NCBI GenBank assembly: GCA_033439685.1
Contig: JAUEDM010000004.1
Location: forward strand, 2,418,001 to 2,482,000
Direction: 5' to 3'
Source: Apodospora peruviana
Lineage: Eukaryota > Ascomycota > Sordariomycetes > Sordariales > Lasiosphaeriaceae
DNA: 64,000 nucleotides
Numbering within the stretch: the stretch's first letter is position 1; the number at the start of each line of letters is the position of its first letter. Under the pieces are notes generated by a model that searched no databases, was not told the origin of the DNA, and worked only from the letters and a program-made list of their open reading frames with translations. The translations under genes were made by a program, and so were the position numbers. This document shows, piece after piece, positions 44,089 to 57,119 of this stretch.

Positions 44089-47000
44089 ATGGGTCAGGGC
44101 TTTTCTCTGGCAGCACCCCCAGCTGGGGCTGCCGGTATCGACGTCCCCGAGCTGGCCGACTTGGTCTACGAGAAGTCCATCGGTGCCGCCCGCTTCATGA
44201 AAAGCATCCGCGCCCGGAACCATGATGGCGTCGTGCTCGTCAAGGTTCTCATCAAGCCATACCCCATGTCACTAGACAAATACAAACAGGAGATCATTGG
44301 TACGCAGATTTCCACACGTGTCAAGTTGTTGAGATTTCAAGGTAGACTAACCGCGTTGCGCAGGGGAGAGGAGAGCTCTTGTAGATGTGCCAAATGCACT
44401 CCCATACCAGCGAGCGATCGAGACGGAGACGAACGGTTACCTCGTCCGACAGTTCTTCTACAATTCCCTGTACGATCGCCTGAGCACAAGACCCTTTCTC
44501 GAAGACATAGAGAAGAAATGGCTTGCATTCCAGCTTCTGTGCGGACTGCGCGACTGCCACAGCAAAGACATCTATCATGGGGATATCAAGACGGAGAACA
44601 CATTGGTGACTTCATGGAACTGGTTGTACCTCTCCGACTTCTCGTCCTCGTTCAAGAGGGTCATGCTACCCGAGGACAATCCCGCCGACTTTTCCTACTA
44701 TTTCGATACATCCGGTCGTCGGACCTGCTATCTAGCGCCCGAGAGATTTCTACCACCTGGCGAAGAAGCTGACCCGAACGCAAGAGTCACATGGGCGATG
44801 GATGTGTTCAGTGCAGGCTGCGTCATTGCTGAACTGTTCCTCGAGACTCCTATATTCAATCTCAGCCAGCTCTACAAGTATCGCAGGGGCGAGTACGATC
44901 CCGGCATTTCCTACTTGAGTCGCATTCCGGACAAGGATTTAAGAGAGATGATTGCCCATATGATCCAGCTGGACCCGGAGAAGCGGTACTCGGCCGACGA
45001 GTATCTCGAGTTCTGGAAGGGCAAGGTGTTTCCGCCGTACTTTTACAGCTTCTTGCACCAATACATGGAGGTCATTACGGACTTGACACTTCCTCAATAT
45101 TCCTCAGCCACGGAGCCAAAGAACCTAGGGGAAGCAGACCAGAGAATCGAGCGTGTCTGGCTCGATTTCGACAAGATATCTTACTTTCTCGGCTATGAGA
45201 ATGATGGTAACCAGGGCCACGAGCGACAGCTAGCACCGCGACTGGGGCTTGGTCATTTCCCTATCCGTTTGAATATACCGAACAACGAGCACTACATATC
45301 AGGAGAGAAGCAGCCATCTGCAGATGACGGAACGCTCATATTCCTTACCTTGATTGTCTCGTCACTTCGAAACACCGCACACGCTGCCGCCAAAATAAAG
45401 GCTTGCGATATCATGTTGGCTTTTGCTGAACGGCTCACTGACGAAGCCAAGTTAGACCGAGTCCTGCCGTATCTAATAACTCTCCTTTCTGACAAGTACG
45501 ACATGGTCGTTGTTGCGGCTATACGAACCATAACACAACTCCTCGACTTGGTCAAGGTGATTACTCCCGTCAATTCGCAGATTTTCTTAGAATACATATT
45601 GCCCAGAATGCAAGTAGCTTTGCTAGGCACGCAGCAGACACCGAGCCCAATGGTCAGATCGACATACGCTTCTGCTCTCGGCAAGCTCGCGACAACGGCG
45701 GACCGTTTCCTAGCAATGGCTGCGACTCTCAGGGCAGAAGGATCGTCCGTGATAACGGACCCTGAAGTTGAACCTGGTCACCAGGCAGACGCCACCTTTG
45801 ATGGACTTTTTGATAATGCGCGTCGAGAATTGGCAGAGCTTTTTGAGACGCATACCAAGATTCTGATTGAAGATCCGGATCCGTTTGTGCGACGAGCCTT
45901 TCTGAGTTCAGTCCCCGATCTTTGCATATTCTTCGGTGTCAGCCAGGCCAACGACATCATACTCACCCATCTCAATACATACCTCAACGACTGCGACTGG
46001 ATGTTGAAATGCGCATTTTTCGACACCATTGTTGGCATCTCGGCCTTTCTGGGCAGCAGCACCCTTGAAACATTTATCCTACCGCTCATGATCCAGGCTG
46101 TCACTGACCCTGAGGAATTTGTGGTTCAGGGTGCAATACATTCTCTGGCAGAGCTGACGAACCTTGGGCTGTTGACCAAGCACACCTTCCTTGAACTTGT
46201 GGGTGTCGTCGGGCGCTTCACCATGCATCCCAACATTTGGATTCGGGAGTCGACAGCCGAGTTTATCGCCGCTGGTCAACGCTTCTTGAGTCCCTCATAT
46301 CTCAGAGTGCTGGTTTACCCTCAGATAAAAACGTATCTGAAACCCAACATAATCCCTGGGTTTTCGGAGTTTGAGCTGTTGGATGCACTGCAAAGACCGC
46401 TATCGCGATCTGTCTTCGATCAAGCCCTTGTATGGGCATCCAAAACAGACAGAGGTGATTTCTGGAGATCAATTAAGAAGTTCCGTGATGTGGCTATTGG
46501 ACCATTCTCAGGTGCCAGGACGCGTGGAGACTTGAATCCCCAGGTTCTCAGCAAGGTCTCAAAAAATGAAGAGGATGAACAATGGCTGGGGAGGTTGAGG
46601 AACCTAGGTTTGTCTCAGGAGGATGAGCACAAACTTCTGGCGCTTAGGGAATTTATCTGGCGTTTAAGTCAAATCAAAGCAAGAGATTCGGCTGCTCAAG
46701 ACAACCCGACTGCTGCAGCCCTCAACACCATCATCCCTCTCCGAAGCCTGGGCATTACTCCACAAACTATCTTGTTTGACGAAGAACCTCTCCAACAGCT
46801 CATGCAACCTTCAGACCAGGATGTAAATGCCCCCAGGACGATCAAGGATGCTCTCCTTGACGCTTCCATGACTATCGATGATCCAATTAGCAAGAGACGG
46901 CGAGCGGCGCTGAACAACCACAGAACCCGACTCAATAGCAGGGGTAATCTGTCTCCTATGTCCGCGGATGGCAGACGGCCGCTTGAGGAAGAATCGCTTG

Positions 47001-48847
47001 CTTCGTCACCAACAAGGCAGGGTGAGAGCCCAAGTAATGCTTCAAAAGTGACATCAGTTGCTCATGGAAAGACCGCTGCCCTGTCGCCCCTAGACGACGA
47101 GGGATCTGCACAGGATGCCCCTTATGCCGCCCGAAGACGTCTGAGACACCAATCTAGTGCGATGAGTCTCATGAACCGCAAGGACAGCGGCAAATCTATC
47201 CCCGAAACAAGCACCACCGAAACTAATGCTTTCGGTGAGGTTGAAGCACCCTTTGCGCAAGCCCTGCCAACCAGTGTTTCCTCACCCGATTCTGAACATA
47301 CAGCATATGCACAGACGAGGTTCCGGGCTAACCACACATACACGGGTAACGATCCCAGCATTCTCAAAATGCTGGAGTCGATGTATGTTGACAACTACCC
47401 CCACGATGCTGCCGAGTATGGACCCTATGTCAACTCGGTGGTTCGCAGGAAAGCTGGCAGAGCTCCAGGGAACCAATCGGCGGAAGAAGGCTGGAAGCCC
47501 ACTGGAAAGCTGGTTGCCACGTTTTCTGAACATACCGGTGCCATCAACCGAATCGTGGTCTCGCCGGACCATCGGTTCTTCCTCACGGCTGGTGATGATG
47601 GCTGTGTCAAGGTCTGGGATACGGCAAGGCTGGAGCGGAACATCACCCACCGATCGAGGCTCACCCATCGGCACGCTCCTGGATCCAAGATTGTTGCCTT
47701 GTGCTTCATTGAGAATACGCATTGCTTCGTCAGCTGCGCCAGCGATGGCAGCGTTCATGTGGTCAAGGTGGAAACGCAGTTCAGCAACGCCACCTTCCGC
47801 TATCCCAAACTTCGACTTCTGCGTGAATATCAGTTGGTAGATGGCGAATTCGCAGTCTGGTGTGAGCACTTTAAACAAGATGTCAACTCCGTCTTGATCC
47901 TTGCAACGAACAAATCGGTCATACGTGGCATTGATCTGCGGGCAATGTCGCTTCTCTACAAGCTCGAGAACCCGGTGCATCACGGAACGCCGACATGCTT
48001 TTGCGTGGACCGTAAGAGGAACTGGCTGGTTCTGGGAACGTCTCATGGTGTACTGGACTTGTGGGATCTCCGATTCAAGGTGCGCCTCAAGGGATGGGGT
48101 GTCCCGGGTAAAGGGTCCATCTACCGGCTCTGCATACACCCGACAAAGGGTAGGGGAAGGTGGGTATGTGTGGCCGGCGGGACTGGGCAAGGAGAGGTTA
48201 CAGTATGGGATCTGGAACGCACGCTCTGTCGGGAGATCTATCGTGTTGGTGGCAACAAGGAGGGCCCGAGGGGATATGAAGCTTGGGAGGTGGACGAGGA
48301 TAAGCCCGAGGGGATGCTAGGGCGGTTCGCAACCAATATCGAACCCGCCGCCACTGGCAATGCTGACCGCGGCGTGCGCGCCATGGTTGTGGGCACTGGT
48401 GTGACGGAGGAACAGCGAGACGTCAGACACGCGTACATAATCACAGCGGGATCGGACAAGAAGCTCCGGTTCTGGGATATCTCTCGTGTTGAGAATAGCG
48501 TCGTGTTTAGTGGCTTGCAGCCGGACGAGGGCCGGCCGACGTTTACGGCGAGCCACCCGACTACATCGATGACGTTGAATACGGAGAGGCTGCCTCGGCT
48601 GTCGTCTGCTGCAGCCGCTGCTGCATCGTCAAGTATGGGAGGGGGGGCATCTGGGAACTCGGGCGGTGGTTCAAAGGGTGTGAGAGGCCAGACTTCCAGG
48701 CCGCCCAGGTCAACGGTCATATCACTCCAACAGCAGCAGTTGCTTAAGAGCCATCTGGATGCGATTACGGATGTGGCTATCTTGGAGTCGCCGTATACCA
48801 TGACAGTGTCGGTCGATCGGAGTGGAGTGGTATTTGTTTTCCAGTAG
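44089..48847 (+). CDS. vps15: Phosphoinositide 3-kinase regulatory kinase Vps15
   Basis: Exons 44089-44299 and 44364-48847, 1,564 aa. The start MGQGFS carries a myristoylation-type Gly2. The N-terminal kinase domain has the Vps15 signature HGDIKTEN at 142-149 and DFSS at 162, i.e. HGD for HRD and no DFG glycine, typical of this degenerate kinase. A helical HEAT-repeat middle (about 310-720) is followed by a Ser-rich disordered region and C-terminal WD40 repeats (about 1,060-1,564: TAGDDGCVKVWDT, GVLDLWDLRFKVRLK). Vps15 anchors the Vps34 complexes in autophagy and vacuolar sorting. It is the largest gene here, its 64-nt intron supported by IIG-ERRALVDVPN, and length matches fungal homologues. 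Confidence 0.95.
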
Positions 48848-49522
48848 CATTGGTATGCAGACATGAGGAATTCACGGGGAATGGGAGTTGAAGAGTTGGA
48901 GTTGTTGGAGTGGGAAATGGCGTAACGAGGAGTTTCACAAGATATGGGCAAGACTGGCTATTCGAAGCAGCGTTGATGTTTTGTTTTGAAAATACCATGA
49001 GATAGATAATCGCAGTAAATTCTATCAGCCAATATGAAGATAGGTTTGAAGACTATCAACATCTCTGTGTGTTGTTCTGGAAATAAGGGCTGGCACGAAG
49101 TTGGTACAGGTACCGTACAAGTGGCTTCAAGTAAGCGACAGTGGAGCTTCCCCGCATCCCACCCACTAAATTCAGCGGAAGCTCCGTCCGGCGTCCGCCA
49201 GACTTTCGATCCCCACCCTCCCTTCTTCCAGGTCGTTCAGCCCTGTGGCGAACTTTTTGAATGCAAGAGACCGCAGAGTATTCGACACGACCCAACTTTT
49301 TGCACGCGTCCCGCCGAGCGCATCGACCACTTGACAACACCACCACATGTCGAAAAGCGAAAACGAGATTGACGACGGGAAGATATTCCCGTAACCCACC
49401 GCAACTAACCAAAAAATCGAGGCTAATCTAGTTTCCAACAACAAACTGAGGCGCGAAAACGAAGCAAAGCATATCGAACGAAGAAAAGGAAAGGCGACCA
49501 ACCGTCCATCCCCGTCGCCAAA
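48848..49522. other. Intergenic region vps15/lea1
   Basis: 675 bases with the vps15 3' UTR and the lea1 promoter; no gene seen. Confidence 0.65.
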
Positions 49523-50568
49523 ATGAGGCTTACGGCAGACCTCATCACCAATTCCCTTATCTATCTAAATCCACTTAAGGAGAGGGAAATCAATCTCCGA
49601 GGTACGTTTAAACTCGAAAAGAGCAGATACTATTGCGCCTGCGCGAGCTTGAGGAACCAGAGTTGATATCGAAATTCTACTTTTTCTTCCTGTGATAAAC
49701 AGGACATAAAATACCCGCCATTGAGAACTTGGGCGTCGCTGGGGTGAGTCTTTTTCCCCCCCAACTGTTATTGATTGAAGCGAAATAATCTGACAGTTAT
49801 GATAGCCCCTAGACTGCATAGACTTTACCGACAACGACATCCAGACGTTGGGCAATTTCCCACTGTCGCCGCGCATCACGAGTCTGCTGCTTTCGCACAA
49901 TCGTATTTCCGCAATCCAGCCGACGCTGCCAAACGCTATCCCGAAGTTGACGAACCTGACGCTCATGTCGAATTTGCTCTCTGAGCTGTCGGACCTGGAT
50001 GTATTGGGCCAGTTTGCGCGGCTGACGCATCTGGTGCTGGTGGATAACCCTGTTACGAAGAAAGAGGTATGATAATACAACAAAATTGGGATTTGGGGAG
50101 AGGATGCTGATTGTGAAATAGAATTACCGATACTGGGTCATCTGGCGCTGCCCGACTGTTCGCTTTCTGGATTTCGTCAAGGTCAAGCAGGCTGAGCGCG
50201 AGAGGGCCAAGGAGCTGTTTGGAGCTAAGGAGGATGCGCCGACCGAGTTGGCTTCTCAGGTACGTATATCTACTTTATTGGGCTCTTGGAATTGGTAACT
50301 AACAGTATATGATCAGATTATGGGTCTGAAGTCCAAGACGTTAAACGTCGCCGGCGCGACGGGTCCAAGTGGCAACGCGGCTACTGCTCAGCCTTCAAAG
50401 ATGTCACGTCTGAAGTTGACTGAGAAGGAAAAGCTGAAGCTCAAGGATATGATCAGGAAGGCGGATAGCTTGGAGGAGATCATGCGACTGGAGAAGGCTC
50501 TGGCCGAGGGCAAAGTTCCGCCTGGAGTCATTTTGGAAGGTGACGACGATGACGCGATGGAGGAGTGA
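49523..50568 (+). CDS. lea1: U2 snRNP protein A' (Lea1)
   Basis: Five exons: 49523-49601, 49703-49743, 49806-50066, 50122-50259 and 50317-50568, 256 aa. Leucine-rich repeats are visible (SRITSLLLSHNRISAI-type pattern, LTNLTLMSNLLSELSDL, LTHLVLVDNPVTKKE), followed by NYRYWVIWRCPTVRFLDFVK and the C-terminal Lys-rich helix RLKLTEKEKLKLKDMI. U2 A' pairs with B'' on U2 snRNA stem-loop IV in the spliceosome. The frame is kept at every join, e.g. GVAG-PLDCIDFTDND, and the 41-nt exon 2 is supported by GHKIPAIENLGVAG. Confidence 0.93.
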
Positions 50569-51001
50569 GTGTGTTTGTTTGGTCTGTCTCGATTTGTTGG
50601 TATGACTGTAGTATGACTGGGTATCCAAAAGAGACGATGGCCATGCCCTGTCCTTCGTAATGGGTTGGAAGGACGATGGACTCATTGTGAGATGATGCCT
50701 GTGAGCCGGGAAGGGTGGCGTGTTTATGGTATCCTCTCAAAGATATGGCAACTGGATTGGCATCTTGGTTCATTAATCTTGGGGCTATCACATCTGAGTA
50801 GTCAAGTTGGTCTAGGCAGGGGAGAATGGTATCCGCAGATTCGGTAGCTGCCAGTTTTGCCTTTTGCTTTCAGAAGACGAACGAGATGATATTTACCGCT
50901 TGTTACCCTCAAATAACTACAGTATAAAAAACCGAGCGATGTTCCGTCTATGCCTACTTAAACCCAAGAACATATCATATCTAAAATACAGATTCAAAAT
51001 T
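50569..51001. other. Convergent intergenic region lea1/dpb3-like
   Basis: 433 bases of 3' UTR sequence; nothing else seen. Confidence 0.65.
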
Positions 51002-51858
51002 TCAGCCAATCATATCCACATCCCCATCATCATGGGGCGGCTGCTGTGACAGCTGCTGCGCCTGCCTCATCTCCAGCTCGAGTTGGGCGTTGGGGTCCTC
51101 TTCTGACGACAGAACGCCCCTGCCATGCGAGATGAACCCGTTCGTCTTCGTCGTCGTCGTGCCGTTGAGGATAGCCGACACCGGTACCTTGGCTTTCTTG
51201 CTGCTGCCGTTGGGTAGCGGCGAGCCTTCTCCGGCAGCAGCTGCCGCGTCGCCGTTGTTGTTGGCAGCGGACTTTTCGCCGTTGAGTTTGGCGCGTGTCG
51301 CGGCTGCTTGCGATTTGACGTGCTTGAAGGTTGCGACTTTCGGGACGACGTCCTCGAGGAATTCGAGGTTATCGTGTGTATGAACCGCGGTGGCTTTGTT
51401 TTTAGGGAGAAAGTTAGTCGAGGGGACAGAGCATCAAGAACGTAATGAGGAAGAGTATATATAAGGTACCTAGGTCCTTGTACTGGATGTTTCGGCGAGG
51501 TTTACGTTCCAGCTTGGCCATGTTTTGCGCCTCGGTGGCGAGGTGCTGGATGAACATCTCCTGTTTGTTGTGGATGGCTCTATCAGCATTTTGGTGTATG
51601 TGGTGAGAGATGAGAAAGACTTTGGCGGGCAGCAGGTACTCACTGTTGCTAGGGTAATGACAAAGGCGGCATTGTTGGAGCAGATGGTGATATCTGGGTC
51701 TACTGCAATGATCTTCTTGACTCTTGTGACTATATCATGGGATTAACTTATTAGCAGATGGACCTGAGTCGGATCAATGGGGTAGTAGTCGTACGTGGAA
51801 GCTGAGTCTGGCCAGTCACCTCCTTTCGGGGAGGGATGGCTGTGGTGTTATATGGCAT
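51002..51858 (-). CDS. Histone-fold protein of the Dpb3/CHRAC-15 family
   Basis: Exons 51858-51795, 51729-51644, 51560-51470 and 51393-51002, 210 aa. The NF-YC-type histone fold runs from TQLPLTRVKKIIAVDPDI through CSNNAAFVITLAT-EMFIQHLATEAQNMA and ERKPRRNIQYKDL to ATAVHTHDNLEFLEDVVPK. A disordered Ala/Asn/Ser-rich tail of about 95 residues follows, ending with an acidic DDGDVDMIG. The family contains DNA polymerase epsilon subunit Dpb3 and the small chromatin-remodelling subunit CHRAC-15; both pair with a Dpb4-type partner. Sequence alone does not tell which role it fills, so no symbol is given. Every join keeps the fold in frame. Confidence 0.85.
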
Positions 51859-52470
51859 TTCTATGTTGGTTGTGTTGTCACCGTTCTCGCGTAGAAATTA
51901 TGCGGGCTGTTGAGAGGAAACTCGAGGCCGATGAGAGGATATTGAGAAAGATGAGACGATTTGAGGTTTGCCGACCTGGAGTAGTGTAATCCGTATGTCT
52001 GCGATCCAAATCACGGTGATCTGTTAGGTAGACGTATAGACAGCAGTGTTGATAATCGAGATTCTTGTGAGATTGGTTGTTTGCCTGAGTCGAGAGTTCT
52101 TCATGCATAGGTAATTGGAGATGAGAACCTCTTAGGTAAGTGCCAGTGCCGGCCCCTGGGACGCGCGTGAGAACGCGACTGAGTTCTCCCCACATCGGCG
52201 CCGCCGTTATCCACCAGGGTTCAGGTTCACACTGTGGCTGCTGCTCGGCAACCCCACATATCTTGCCAAGACAATTAAGAACAAGCTTCAGCTTCCAAGG
52301 CCCTGGAAAGCCACTGCAGCCAGAATCAAGGCGGCCCAGTTTAGCAGTCGTCACTCGTCAGCCTTGCAGCTCTTCCGGCATCCAACCTCGCGATTCTCAC
52401 TCCAAAGACGGCCGCAACACCGCACCGACGACTCCAAGCCAGTCAACACGCCTGGCCCAATGCTACAGAC
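51859..52470. promoter_or_regulatory. Divergent promoter between the dpb3-like gene and the CLC gene
   Basis: 612 bases between the ATGs; no element identified. Confidence 0.55.
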
Positions 52471-55292
52471 ATGACAACGAGGGGCGGACAGGGCGCCATG
52501 AATCCCCAATCACGATCGGCATCGTTCTCGGCGTCGGCGACAAGACAGCAGCCCGTGCGACGCCCGTCGGTGAACTCGAGGTTGTCCTTTCTTTCCACCG
52601 CCGAGCGAGGCGAGAACCAGACCGAAACCGGCCAAGGCATTGCCGCGCAGCATCAGATCGAGGAGGAGATTGCAAAGATCAAGCGCTACGAGGTCAGCAA
52701 TGCCTGCTAGCCTAGTACAGCCCTGCACTGTCTGCTAACGTCCAGCTACTTCAGGACTTTACAACCATCGGTACGATCACCCGCCCTTTGTCGCATGCAT
52801 TTGAAGAGTCACAATATGCTGACCGATGTGGACAGATTGGGTGCAGGACGCAGCTCGAGAGCAGCTTCGCAGGAAGTCCCGACGGAGACGACATGCCGGC
52901 CTCTTCGACTCGGGCCAGCTTGACTGGAGACATAGAATACAAGAATCATATGATGCTGCCCAAGGGTGGATTGTCGTAACCATCATTGGCGCTGCTATCG
53001 GATTGAATGCTGGATTTCTCAATATTGTGACCGAGTGGCTTGCGGACATCAAGCTCGGTCATTGCACCACAGCTTTCTACCTGAACGAGAACTTCTGCTG
53101 TTGGGGAGAGGATAATGGTATGAAGTGGCTTCAGCCCTAGAGCTACACCAAACATACTGACACCGTGCAGGCTGTGCCGACTGGCATCCATGGACAGGCA
53201 TTGGCCCGGTTAACTATCTTATATACATCATTTTCGCTGTGAGTAGGAAGAGCTAGCAGTTCTTATGAACGAACCCTCCACTGACATTCTACAGACAACC
53301 TTCGCCTTCACATCGGCGACTCTAGTCAAGTCTTACGCCCCTTATGCTGCTGGGTCCGGTATTTCAGAGATCAAATGCATCATTGCCGGTTTCGTCATGA
53401 AAGGCTTTCTGGGCCTATGGACACTGGTTATCAAATCGGTCGCCTTGCCCCTCGCCATCGGCTCCGGCCTCTCGGTTGGAAAAGAAGGCCCCAGTGTACA
53501 CTATGCCGTGTGTACTGGAAATGTCATCTCGCGGCTTTTTGCCAAATATAGGCGAAATGCTTCCAAAACGCGCGAAATTCTCAGCGCTTGTGCTGCCGCC
53601 GGTGTGGCTGTCGCCTTCGGCAGTCCTATCGGCGGCGTCCTCTTTTCCCTTGAGGAAATGTCGAGCTATTTCCCCCTCAAAACTATGTGGCGCAGCTACT
53701 TTTGCGCCCTGGTAGCTACGGCCGTGCTGTCTGCCATGAATCCCTTCCGGACGGGCCAGCTGGTCATGTTCCAGGTCAAATATGACCGATCATGGCACTT
53801 TTTCGAGGTTGTATTCTATATCATCATCGGCGTCTTTGGCGGTCTCTATGGAGCTCTCGTTATGAAGTGGAATCTGAGAGCTCAAGCGTTTCGGAAGAAG
53901 TACTTGGCGAATTACGCCATTCTCGAGGCGACTTTGCTCGCCGCCGCTACGGCCATTGTCTGCTACCCAAACAGCTTCTTAAGGATTGACATGACGGAAA
54001 GCATGGAGATCCTCTTCCTCGAGTGCGAAGGCTCTGAGGATTACCAGGGTCTCTGTGAAAGCGAGCACCGTCTCCGCAATATTCTCTCCCTACTCCTTGC
54101 CACTGTCATTCGCATATTCTTTGTCATCATATCGTATGGCTGCAAAGTGCCAGCGGGTATTTTTGTGCCCTCCATGGCGATTGGCGCCTCATTTGGGCGA
54201 TCCGTTGGCATTGTTGTGCAAGCGCTGTACGACGCAAATCCGCAGAGCGTCTTCTTCTCTGCTTGTCAACCGGACGTTCCCTGCATCACGCCGGGGACCT
54301 ATGCCTTCCTCGGTGCGGGCGCGGCTCTGAGCGGCATCATGCACATCACAGTATCTGTTGTAGTCATAATGTTCGAGCTCACCGGGGCCCTTGACTATAT
54401 CTTACCTACCATGATTGTTGTCGGTGTCACCAAGGCCGTCGGCGAGCTGTTTGGGAAGGGCGGCATTGCTGACCGCATGATTTGGTTCAGCGGCTTCCCA
54501 TACCTTGACAACAAGGAAGACCACAACTTTGGCGTCCCCGTATCCCGGGTCATGATACCAGACGTGGTATCGATACCGACTACTGGTATGACGCTGCAGG
54601 CTGTCGAGCAGCTTTTGTCCAAAGATAGCTACCAGGGATTCCCGATCGTCGAGGACGAGCACTCCAAGACCCTGGTGGGGTATATCGGCCGCACCGAACT
54701 GCGGTACGCGGTCGATCGGGTGAAGCGTGAGCGGTCGCTCAGCCCGCTCGCCAAGTGCACTTTTGCGCTTTCGCCGCGAGAATCGGAGCTGGATTCCGCC
54801 GTCACCCCGCTCAGCCGCCCGGTGACTGTCCATTATTTCGACTCGGCGTCCTCTACCTCTATCGACTTCAGTCGCTACGTGGACACGACGCCCGTCTCGG
54901 TCCATCCGCGGCTTCCGCTCGAGACGGTCATGGAACTATTCCGCAAGATCGGCCCGCGTGTTATTCTTATCGAGTATCACGGCCAGCTGACGGGCCTCGT
55001 TACGGTTAAGGATTGCTTAAAGTACCAGTTCAAGGTCGAGGCGGCGGAGAACCCGCGGGACGACCACCAACTGGACGAGGGCCAGGAGAAGCTGTGGGGT
55101 TTGATGAGGAGGGCAGCCGGGTGGGTGTCGGATAAGGTGTCGAGTGCATCCGGGGGAAGGATACGGCTAAGAGATTCGTTGGAGCACGATAGGAGCTCTT
55201 CGCTGTTGAGGACAACAGGGGCAAGTGAGATTTTGGATGGGACGGAAGATCTTATGGATGATGCGGACGGCGTTGAGTTGGAGAATAGGTAA
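52471..55292 (+). CDS. CLC-family chloride/proton exchanger
   Basis: Exons 52471-52692, 52755-52770 (16 nt), 52836-53117, 53171-53238 and 53295-55292, 861 aa. The micro-exon is needed: it gives RYE-DFTTI-DWVQDAAREQ. A disordered N-terminus precedes helices carrying GSGISEIKCII, the gating glutamate E260 in GSGLSVGKEGPSVHYA and the proton glutamate E317 in FSLEEMSSYFPLKT, so an exchanger of the ClC-3/4/5 and yeast Gef1 type rather than a channel is inferred. Two C-terminal CBS domains (around PVSRVMIPDVVSIPT and VDTTPVSVHPRLPLETVME) follow. Likely acts in endosome or Golgi acidification and ion balance. Confidence in the family is high; localisation is inferred. Confidence 0.93.
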
Positions 55293-56383
55293 ATCATGTT
55301 TGTATGATGTGGTTTACTTTGGGTAATTTAGCATTGGGGTTTAGCGGTCTTCCTCTCCTGTATACGGTGTTTTGGATAGGCTATCTTGATGTCTTGAAAT
55401 TATGACTATAACCTCGTAGAGCAGGTCAAATACTTACTGTGGAATGATGTGTCCGGATTATACAGCCATGTGATTGCGCGAACTGGTCGTGCGGGCGGGA
55501 CAAGCAATAAGCAAGCCGAATGGTTCTGTAAAAATCCGACATTGCTCTTACCAAAGCTCCCGACCTTCACTCCTACACGTCTTTCAAATTTCATTGAGGT
55601 TGTACAAAAGCAATTGAACCAAGCCAATGTGGTGTGTCGTGACGAAAACAGGACGGGTATCCGTATTTGGTGGTACGGACGTCGAGCTGGCCTGGAGCGG
55701 GGGAATTCCGGACAAAGGAAAAAAGCTAATAAGGTACGGATCCGTTGAGGTTTAGTTGAGTTGGTGCCGATCGACGGGTCACTCCGTACCTAGCAAAAAC
55801 TAAAGAAAAAACACACAACTGACGACTGGCATATCAACCCCCCGCTGCTACTGATTCCCGAACTTAATGCCAACAACATACAATATCCTTCTTTCAAACC
55901 AAAGATAAGGGGGAGGGAGGATTGCTGACGGCGCCCGGCATTATCCAACGATAACGCGATATCTGGGTCACATGGACACGCCAAGCCACAGGTGACCCAC
56001 CCGACACCGGTGCCGGACCCGGGAGAGGAGACAACAGTCGTCAGTCAGATCATGGTATCTTCCAGGTTTCCACCTTAGTGTTTGCCTGCTGCTCCAACGG
56101 GAATGACCCCGTCCGTCGAAAGTGGTACCTGATCCATCCATCCCATCAGCCTCTCTCAGAGACACCGCCATTTCCATCATCGCGATATTCCTCCTCTTCA
56201 CCATACCCTTATAAAGATATCTCTTTCGCTAAAGCCCTCAACACCTAGCGATCAGTTTTACCAATACCAGCAATCTTATTACCCCAACTCAGCGTCAAAC
56301 TCCACCGCAGCACCGGAGTCGATCCCGTTAAGATAGAACTTGGCAACCCCGCTCGTGATCTTTCATTGTACAATATTGGCAAT
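55293..56383. other. Intergenic region CLC/cysteine dioxygenase
   Basis: 1.1 kb without a supportable gene. TACGGAGT (as ACTCCGTA) occurs at 55781-55788, and TACGGATCCG sits near 55735. Confidence 0.6.
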
Positions 56384-57119
56384 ATGGCCGTCGGTATCGT
56401 CATGACAAATTCTTCGGTCGGTGGGTCGTTGGCGTTGGGTGAGAAGCGCAGTAGTAGTGGCATGGCCAGCCACAACCAGTTCGATGATCTCGTCGTGGCC
56501 TTGAAAGACGCTCTGGGCCCGTCGTCCGGCCTCACGTCCGACGACGTCGACGTCGAGTACCTCACCCGGCTGATGGCCGAATACGACAGCAACCCGGAAG
56601 AGTGGTCCAGGTTCGCCATGGACGATGCACACCAGGCGTACACCAGAAACTTGGTCGACGAAGGGAATGGCAAGAGCAACCTAGTGAGCATTCCCAGAAC
56701 AAAAGCACTACTTCTGTAAACCGTTTGTTATTGCTGACCGTAGACAACGACAGCTTGTACTCGTCTGGTCCCCCGGCAAGGGTAGCCCGATCCACGACCA
56801 CGGCAAAGCGCACTGCTTGATGAAGATCCTCCGCGGAAACCTGACAGAGACGCGCTATGCGTTCCCAGATAAGGGCAAAGAGGGACCGATGAAGGTGATA
56901 TCGGAGAAAGTACACGAGGAGAACAAGGTGGCATACATGGCCGACGAGCTCGGCGTGCACCGGGTGTCGAACCAGGGCAGCGACTTTGCTGTCTCGCTCC
57001 ATCTGTACACGCCGCCCAATGTCGCCAGAGGCGGGTGCCATATCTTTAACCCAAACACGGGTAAGAAGTGCCATGTGAAGAAGTGCGGGTACTACTCCGC
57101 ATATGGAAGCAGATTGTAA
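56384..57119 (+). CDS. Cysteine dioxygenase
   Basis: Exons 56384-56683 and 56754-57119, 221 aa; 70-nt intron (GTGAGC...CGACAG), supported by GNGKSNL-LVLVWSPGKGSPIHDH. The mononuclear iron ligands are H114, H116 (IHDH) and H169 (ELGVHRVSN). C121 in GKAHCLMKIL and Y185 in VSLHLYTPP fit the Cys-Tyr crosslink pair of eukaryotic enzymes. It oxidises cysteine to cysteine sulfinate, the entry to taurine/sulfite formation and the control of cysteine toxicity. Filamentous fungi carry an extended N-terminus; ATG 56384 is the first, but a start at the second in-frame Met (ASHNQFDDLV) is possible. Confidence 0.93.

Noticed and set aside
44520..44640. Loss of HRD and DFG motifs in Vps15 as a broken kinase
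   Set aside because: HGDIKTEN and DFSS are the normal family state, not a mutation of this copy.
47282..48190. 302-codon minus-strand frame opposite vps15
   Set aside because: Antisense shadow of the WD40 region; no independent start context or splice structure.
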